A stretch of 64,000 nt of DNA from positions 45,057,222 to 45,121,221 of the forward strand of contig CM023540.1 of the NCBI GenBank assembly GCA_013350335.1, given 5' to 3'. Every line of letters starts with the position of its first letter. Within the stretch, counting starts at the first letter, position 1. Below the pieces are notes generated by a model that did not search any database, was not told the DNA's origin, and was given only the letters and a program-made list of their open reading frames with translations. This DNA is from Chimonanthus salicifolius (taxonomy: Eukaryota > Streptophyta > Magnoliopsida > Laurales > Calycanthaceae). This document shows, in pieces, positions 56,621 through 64,000 of this stretch. The translations under genes and the position numbers were made by a program.

Positions 56621-57870
56621 TCTAACTTATATATCAATTTATAAATCACTTTTAAGGTTTTTTTTTATGAACCTTCTTATTTTATAAAAAGACATGTCAA
56701 TTTCTTCCAACTCACTGACTCCAATATTTAAATCTTCTTTTCTATTTTTAGCCATTTATTGCATAAATTTTAAATATAAATCAATCCTATACACCAAATC
56801 TAATCTTACAATCTCTATTTCTATTTTTATCCATTTTTGGACAAATTTTCTCCACCACCATGAAATTATCTCAACCATAAATTACATGAAAGATGAAGAT
56901 TCATTAAATCATCACCAAAAAATGTCTCATTTAGAAGTAAATAAAGTATACAGATATGTGAAACCACCATCTCGTTCTCCAATCTCAACAATCCTTTGCA
57001 GCCCTTTCACGAAGGATGAAAAACAGGTTTCTGCCATGACTTTTTTTAATTGTAAAATCAGTGAAATAAACAGAAAACTGGCATTGCAACAGGAACCAAG
57101 ATGGAAAATGCCAATTCCATTAAATTTTTAGAATATGGAATGCCTGCCATGGAGAACATCATATCAATGGTTTAGATCACCAGAAAAGGTGCCACTTGCA
57201 AGGACCATGGATTTTAAAATGGCTTATTTAGGTCATACTGGGCTCTAGATAGCCATGCAAATCATCAACAGCAAAAGAAACATTCACAAGTAGCATTTAT
57301 CCTTCACTGCCAACTTAACCAATATAGATTTTTTTCCGACCTACGGTGTCCAGACCTCTTAGAGCACTCCACTAATCCTCGGAGCATATGCAAGCCTCCC
57401 TACACACACACATTGGGTAATTCTGTGAGTAGTTCTTTGGAGTAGAGTGAAAATCGAACTCAAAACTCCCGCTTCCTAAATCAAGTTCTTGACCATCACT
57501 CCAACCCATTTGGATTAACCAAGACTGATATTAATACAAATTTACCACTTTTGATGTGCAGACGCCATCTCATGCAGCATTTTTACTTTTTTAGCATAAA
57601 ACTTCAAAAATCAAGTCCTAAAATGTACCTCTCATTTCCCTAACCAATCTTTCAATGCAATCAGAACAAGCTACATACAAGAGCGGGTTCCAATAAAAAA
57701 AAAAAAAAAGAAGAAAAAGGTGAATGCAGAAGAGTATTTCAATGATTCCAAACAAGGACTGCTCATATCATAAGAACAATCCCATTAATGAATCTACAAC
57801 AAATAATAATACATGACAGGCACAGTAATTTTGGGCATTCCATTGAGTCAAGATTCAAGAACAATCATCC
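56621..57870. other. Region downstream of the coiled-coil gene
   Basis: A frame at 56,694-57,131 (145 codons) has no recognised domain and an AT-driven composition. 57,660-57,874 would be 3' untranslated sequence of the minus-strand gene. A poly(A/G) run lies at 57,696-57,717. Confidence 0.25.
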
Positions 57871-57874
57871 ATAA

Positions 57875-60800
57875 TCAATGCCGATGAGCTCCAGTTACTG
57901 GAATTAAAAGTGGAGCTCTCAAATTGCACATTTTATCCTTAACTTCGCTACGGAAGTTCACAAAAAATCTCTGATGTTGAGCAAGAGCCAACCCAAATCG
58001 CTTGACCTCTTCCTCAAGATCTTTCCTCATCTGTAGTTCTTTGTTTAAATCTTCTACAATCTTTTCCTTTTGGCTCATGACCAAGGCAAGCCTTTGGGCA
58101 GATGTAGAGAGATTCTGGACCAAAGCAGCTCCCTCTTCTTTCAATGTGCTGCACTCTTTCTCCAAATTGTGGCATCTTTCCTCAGAAGACTTTAGCAGTT
58201 CACTGTTACTATTGCACTCTCTTTCCAAGCGACAACATCTTTCCTTTGTAGCCTCAAGTTCAGTATCGAACTCTTTCCATCTAGCATTTGCTTCTTTTTC
58301 AAAAATCAATCCCTTCATCAAATGCAGTAATTGATACTTAACTATTTGTTCTCCTTTCTTGTACAAGCAGCACTTTCTTAATATGAAGGAAAATTTAAAA
58401 AAAAAAACAGCCAAACTGAAAATACAGAACTCATATAATAAAACACAACAGATGAACATGTAATCAACAAATTTAGAAGTAAGAGCCACATTAGGCGGAT
58501 ATCCAATATTTTCACCATAGCCCCAACAAGCAACATGGAGCAGCATAAACCATTTTCTATTATACTAAGAAGAGATTGTAGGGGAGCAATGTTTTATTTT
58601 TTTCAGAGTAGGTGCGCATAAGAGGTTTAAACAAAGCAGAGTTGTAATAATCCTGCCCCAAAAAGTCCCACATTGCTAGTGGCATTGAAAATTCCCTGGT
58701 ATACAAATAGTAGCCTTCCTCCTTCTAGTACAAGGTCTTTTGGGAGCAACAATGGGTTGGCTCGCCAAAGCACAGCCGAGCGGGTCCGTGTGTAGGCCCA
58801 AAGTGAACAATATTGTGCTAGCGGGACGAGTCGTTACAAGAGTTGCTAGGAATTAAGAAAGCCTTAATCCTATGGGCAAGGCACAAGGCAGGTGAGCTGG
58901 TAACAGGGAAATTCAGTGAATGAGCTTACTTTTTTGTTGTTTTTTAAACAGAAACAAGCATAATATTGTACAATAGGAAAAGAAGGGTACAAATCCAACA
59001 ATTACAAAGCAAATATAACGGCTCTGTATATAAGGGCTATACAAGAGCACAATATGCAAAACACTCAAATCTATGCTTAAAGATGGTTTTGGTAGGAGTC
59101 ACAAGGGCCTCAAATGCAATAGTAGTGGCACAATAGCAGAGCTTTCACACACAACCACCATCAAGACATAGGTTTATGATGTTCTAAAATAATTGACCTA
59201 TCTATACCATATTGTATCTGATCGCATTTTAATGTGTAAAACCACGTCCTTGCATATATCATAGTACAATCCTATCAATTATCATAGTACAATCCTATCA
59301 ATACTAATTCCATATATAGGTATCATATGGCCAAAGCCCATTTATCCAAGTCCACAAGTGTGAGGTGGACCAAATGTAAGGCCTCCATTTGGATAATCCT
59401 GTCATACCAATTCCACATCTAGGTATCATAAGGCCAAAACCCATTTATCCAAGTCCAATGTGAGGAGGTTGACCAAATGCAAGGTCACTATTTGGATGTG
59501 GTATACTCCTGCCACATGGATGGGGAAAAGTGTTGGACAATCCTACTTAAATGGAATATTATAGACCTTGTAACTTACAACCAAAGTACAAGTGTCGGAG
59601 TCCAATATGGGCACGAGGTGTCCAATTTGGCAAGCCAAAAAAAATAGGACCCGGGACATGCACCATATTCAAATTGATTAAAGTTAAATATGCTTTAAAT
59701 GAAACATAGGGTGTGAGAATAACACTAGTAGAAATTAATGTACTAATTTTACTCTAAACAATGAAGTGACTAACAAATCAATATTTTAATCAAGCTTCAA
59801 AAGGAGAAAGGTGTGGCAAATGTTTATCATGTTACAAAACAATGTTATAGAGCACCAGAAGAGTCCATGCAATTCAGCTTACAAAAGGACATCCCAGTGG
59901 TAATTGAAGTAGAGCAAATCTACTAGTCTAGAATTTTAGTAGAATGTAGATTATTAAATGCTGCTAGTTTTTATACAGTTATTTTTGTGGTGTTGGGCTT
60001 GGGCTTGGCTTGGATTGGGGTGGGGTGAGGTATCGTAAGATTTAATGTAATCTAGCGGATGTATGAGACATCCAGAGTGCAGTCCTTTTAAAAAAAAAAT
60101 ATGCAAAAGGTAAAGTAGTGTGATTTCTTCCTTTTCTTAATCAAGTGTGCCTGGTATATTGGTTGGAACAAATACCGTTTACATTGTGTACTCATGATCC
60201 ATAAAAAACCTACACCATGTCATCCAAATTCATAGGTACCAGTACAAGTGCATTGACCTTGAGAATTCAGCTGGATCAATTTCTTCCAATATCATTGACT
60301 ACTGTCACGATAACAGGTTTGGCATTTCAGACTCTTAACCAGCTTTAGCATTAAAATAAGAAAGTGAATTACCTTCATACTCTGCCAGTTGGATCTCTTT
60401 CTCCATTCACTAGTATCATGTTTCATCATTGGTAGCTTGCACAGAAACTGTGAAGGAGGTTAACCTAGAAGATTTTAGCCATGTAAACCAACATGCATTG
60501 AACAAGTAGTCCATGAATTTCGCCTAACTTGACTTCGATAAGGTTGAAATGATATATGAATATTGATGTTTGAAAAGTCCTAATTCACCTTTTGTAGAAT
60601 CAAATTTAGTTGCATGAAGTGCAGACCTATGGAACTTGGAAATAGCCATGATAAATGCATCCAGGTGCTGATATCATGCTCTATGTATGTGCCGAAACAT
60701 CACAGTGGCAGCCAATTCACGTTGCCAGTAATTTCCCTTTACATAAATTTGGGAGTGTTTAAGATCTGTTATCACTCTAAGGTTTCATGTTCTCTACATA

Positions 60801-63616
60801 AACTAGTTTGTCTCAGGAACAGAACATGGAAGAAAATGGATAATTGAGTTCCCTAAACAAAGAAATCTAGAAAAGTATTGTACATTTTTTCTTCTTCTTC
60901 TTCTTTTGAAAGGTATACAAAATCCAAGCATGATGCTGTAAAAAATATAGTATGAAAAGCAATCAAATATTATGTGAAATGTTCATAAATGCAACTTTTC
61001 CATAGAAGAACAATATAAAACTGTATATGTATTTTATAACCAATTTGCAATTTAGCTAAGAGCTTTTAGTATCTCCAATAAAGAGGAAAGGAATCATTAT
61101 TGCAGAAAGTCACGCAGAAAATTAAAATTCTCCAAGTCTATTGAAGTTGCAAAAGATCTTGTAATAAGTAAAAATAAAATAATGTATCTGGTAGTAACGT
61201 AAATTTTTGAGAAAACATAAAGCAAAAATGTATTTCAGGTCACCACTAGTAATTCAGCCTGGAGATACTATCGTCAGCCTAGTTATTATAACTGTAATGT
61301 GAAATGCAGTTGGCTATGGACACCAGTTGCTCCTCAGGAGAACTATGGTTGTAAATCTGTATAAATTCTTGATTTGATTTACCTTACTTCAATACAATCG
61401 CCTGAATTATGAGGATCTACAACTAATTAAGAATCTTTACAAATTTATGATTGCATAGTGCTCCTGAGGGGGGCATATAGTATCCATAGTCAACAATAGC
61501 TTAAACCCACAACCTTTTTGGATGCATTATTAACACTTGGGAAATTAGCCAGAAGCTTTTGGTGTCTCACTTAATGCTGTTCAAATCTTCCAACAATCGA
61601 TTCAAATCATATGATTTGCACAATATCACAATAGGATTGCTTTGTATTGATTTAAAAACTCGTATGATGCCATAGAAGATAGAATTTTGTGACTATTTGG
61701 ATTTGAAGTATGAAATTTTGAGTTTTAATAGGTTTTTTGGCTCAAGTTGTTGGAGGGAGCAGTGCCATTACCTTCTTCTTCTTCTTTTAACTTTAGCCCC
61801 TTTTTGACCTTTCTACAACATTGGTTGGAGTATACTAATATATTATTTTTGCAAAATGGAGCTCTGAAATGTTAACTCCAATCAAATAGCTATATATTGC
61901 TTTAATGTATCATGCTGCATCTTCACTAGATGTCAATAGACAATAGGTGAACTTCTCATATTATTACTTTTAAGTATCGCTCATGTTATTTTGGCATCAT
62001 CATCTAAGCCATTAATATCATCAATCTGGGGTTGGCCTTTTATTTGAATTTGGCAAACAGTTTCCGTGGGCCGACTGGCTATCTTATGCCAATAGGACTC
62101 GAACCCATAACCTTTGGGCTGTAGAACAAACCCTTAATATGGTTTTTGGGAGAAATGATGAATTTGTGTGCTTTTATATTGAAATTCATGACACAATTCA
62201 AAAGATAAAATGATTTTGCATTACAATTTGACTTGCAGAACATTGGTCTCCAAAAGAGGAATTAATCACCATTGGAAAATTTAAATGTAAAACATAAAGC
62301 ATAGCCTGTAGACGAAAATTGCAAAGTGAACCTGAACTAATATGCATCATCTGAAATAGTATTTACAAGAATTCAAGATGCCACTAAGATAATATCTTTT
62401 ATTCTTGCCAGTCAAAAGAAAATGTAAGTATTAGAACCGCAAAAGGACAACAGAAGACATTAACAAAAAAATAGTGAAAAGCAACAAATTGAAACAACTA
62501 CATCTGAACAAGCGTAATAAAGCAGCTACCTCTTCTTTGATTACACTCTGTTGATTCACCAAATTTGCATCATTTGAATCTGATACTGGCAAAGACACCA
62601 AGCTTGTAATTGCAGCATTCAGCTTCTCTGCAAGTACTTTCGCTTGTTGCTGAGTTACAGAGTTCTTCCCGGTGTACGTCGTATCATCATCCATGGCCCT
62701 TGCAAAATGGGTCTCCAAAGTAGAGAAAAGATGGACACCAATGTCACTTGTGCTTGACAATAATTGTGCATTAAGGGAACTCCCATCAGCTGCAAATCCC
62801 TGGTCAAGTTGTAAAAAGGGTGTATAAAATGTAAGTGTTCTGATGATGATAATGGTACAGAAGGACATGATAGAATTTCGAGTGACAAGAACAATAACAA
62901 ATTTCTCGCATTGTTGAAAAACAAGGACCCATACACATCTTAGAGAGCTAAAGCACAGGCAAAATAGTCACCTGCATAATTGATAAGATATCTTTAAAAA
63001 TCTCCTTGCAATTGGCCACTGATTCACACATCCGTTGAGGGATTCCTCTAATTGATAATGACTCTTGCTGAAGTTCAGATATCTCCGCTCGTAGTTCGTT
63101 GTTCAATAATTGTTGCTTGGCATTTGTTTTCTACAAAGAGATAAAAATTCTGAGTATGTAGAAGTACCACTCCCAAATACCAATTCATCCTAACACGATC
63201 TTAATAAAAAGGGCCAAAACATAACAAATATAGAGTTCAAGTAAACAAGAAAATAAATAAAACGCAAGAAACAGGGGCATTAAATTTCAGCAGATCATAT
63301 CAAATAAAAGTACTGCTTTGATCACAGCCATTAATGAAGGATGAAAACACAATACCATGGTTACCCAAATTACGAAGTATAGAATCTGACAACAGGCTCT
63401 ATTGAATATGAATGATAGCATAAAATTCACAAACTATTTACTCCAAATCACCAATTTAAAACATAAAAGATAACAAAAATAATGAACTACTTAACCACTT
63501 ACGGAAGAAACTAGTGGCATGGACACCAGTTCCTTCCAAAAGGAATTCTTTGATATCATCCTTGAGTGCTTATTTATAGTACGCAATTGATAATAATGCA
63601 CCAGCCCAGATGCTAT
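57875..63616 (-). CDS. Unrecognised coiled-coil protein, 3' part of a multi-exon gene
   Basis: Four exons are supported on the minus strand, in transcription order: 63,616-63,503, 63,130-62,972, 62,799-62,530 and 58,357-57,875. All have AG/GT borders and all join in phase 0. They encode SGLVHYYQLRTINKHSRM...; KQQLLNNELRAEISELQQES...; GFAADGSSLNAQLLSSTSD...VIKEE; and KGEQIVKYQLLHLMKG...ending PVTGAHRH. The last exon (about 160 residues) is a regular heptad coiled coil (KEFDTELEATKERCCRLERE, SSEERCHNLEKECSTLKEEG). A further small exon (60,447-60,373) is possible. The protein begins beyond or near the window edge. I do not recognise the family; a cytoskeletal or Golgi-type coiled-coil protein is only a guess. 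Exon-intron order and splice sites are convincing. Confidence 0.75.
58643..58838 (+). mobile_element. Solo LTR of a TRIM element
   Basis: 196 bp beginning TGTAATAATCC and ending GTCGTTACA, with a perfect 5-bp duplication AGAGT (58,638-58,642 and 58,839-58,843). Its 3' half (GGCCCAAAGTGAACAATATT...GAGTCGTTACA) matches the LTR ends of the TRIM at 31,523-35,428. It sits in the long intron of the coiled-coil gene. Confidence 0.85.
58844..62529. other. Long intron of the coiled-coil gene; few features
   Basis: Mostly non-coding. A string CAAGTCCA...TGGATAATCC...CATTTATCCAAGTCC is repeated around 59,300-59,460. 60,373-60,447 could be a 75-nt phase-0 exon (minus strand: acceptor CTCCTTCACAG, donor AAG|GTAATTC), but its peptide (KLPMMKHDTSEWRKRSNWQS) gives no support. 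CTT repeats occur at 60,892-60,906. Confidence 0.3.
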
Positions 63617-64000
63617 CTGCATGTTTCTAGGTCACAAACCTGAGCACAATTTTAGAGTTCATAGACGATTAGAATATCCAACAACCCATCCATAGAAAGA
63701 ACATTGATTACTTGTGGTGCTGTTTTATTGCGCACTAGATAGCATCAGAACTTGGAAATCAACTTTTCTGTAACTACCACATAGCACTACATGCTTTAAC
63801 ACTCATCACTCAAAAAAAATTTGAAAATTCTCATCACTCAAATTTACACACTTTCTAGATGCTTCCACTTCAGAATTTTTAGAGAAAAACCTGTGCATAA
63901 TAAAGTTCCATTCATAAGTAATTTAAAAAATAAGCTATGCATCTCATTTTGTAAATGCCCTGCCCCAGGGATACCATACATATCCATATGGTATTTCTGC
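63617..64000. other. Upstream intron of the coiled-coil gene, no exon seen
   Basis: The sequence above the acceptor at 63,616 (AACATGCAG on the minus strand) shows no further exon before the window end. Confidence 0.3.

Noticed and set aside
56694..57131. A 145-codon frame
   Set aside because: Ile/Phe/Asn/Ser-rich as expected from AT-rich DNA; no family, and neighbouring positions lack promoter signals.
61225..61345. Possible minus-strand exon with SPEEQLVSIANCISHY
   Set aside because: The peptide looks exon-like, but no GT donor follows before a stop, so it cannot be placed in the gene.
1..64000. CRISPR arrays, tRNA or rRNA genes, bacterial-type operons
   Set aside because: Looked for and not seen. 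The interspersed repeats are transposon-like, and no cloverleaf or rRNA core was recognised.

Overview
This is plant nuclear DNA from a flowering plant, to judge by GT-AG introns, plant-type genes (an SRC2-like C2 protein and a Peter Pan/SSF1 ribosome-biogenesis factor) and a dense load of plant transposable elements (Ty1/copia, TRIM, LARD-like, LINE with RNase H, Stowaway, pogo/Emigrant-like and hAT MITEs). It is AT-rich and gene-poor with long introns. The species cannot be named from the sequence. No rRNA, tRNA, CRISPR or bacterial-type signals were seen.

Layout. 1-16,000 is almost pure repeat: a truncated pogo-like copy (1-348), a 3.3 kb solo LTR with matching target duplications (831-4105), a palindrome-rich insertion (6035-6500), a family of about 1 kb repeats in opposite orientations (7750-9000 against 9235-10,075 and 13,330-14,850), a second hairpin-forming repeat (10,480-11,310) and a complete pogo-like element (12,035-12,795). 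16,190-16,497 looks like a ribosome-biogenesis type promoter with a non-coding first exon. 17,500-18,600 holds broken pieces of a hAT transposase, a lectin-receptor-type kinase and a LINE RNase H.

20,036-25,424 is the Peter Pan (PPAN/SSF1) gene on the plus strand, six coding exons seen, with a likely last exon at 43,565-43,609. If that is right, its last intron is about 18 kb and houses a solo LTR, LINE pieces, a TRIM element with a copia element nested in one LTR, and a LARD-like element. 44,600-46,430 is a decayed minus-strand LINE interrupted by a hAT-type MITE. 47,200-52,850 is mostly unassigned. 53,271-54,136 is an SRC2-like gene with TATA box and poly(A) signal but two +1 frame changes. 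55,490-56,620 is a foldback element. 57,875-63,616 carries the 3' part of an unrecognised coiled-coil gene on the minus strand, with a TRIM-family solo LTR in an intron.

The three host genes are not functionally linked as far as can be seen: one acts in 60S ribosome assembly, one is a cold/stress-related C2 membrane protein, one is unknown. PPAN exon 2 and the SRC2 gene together carry three single-base insertions in otherwise well conserved coding sequence, which suggests either recent decay or consensus errors in the assembly.
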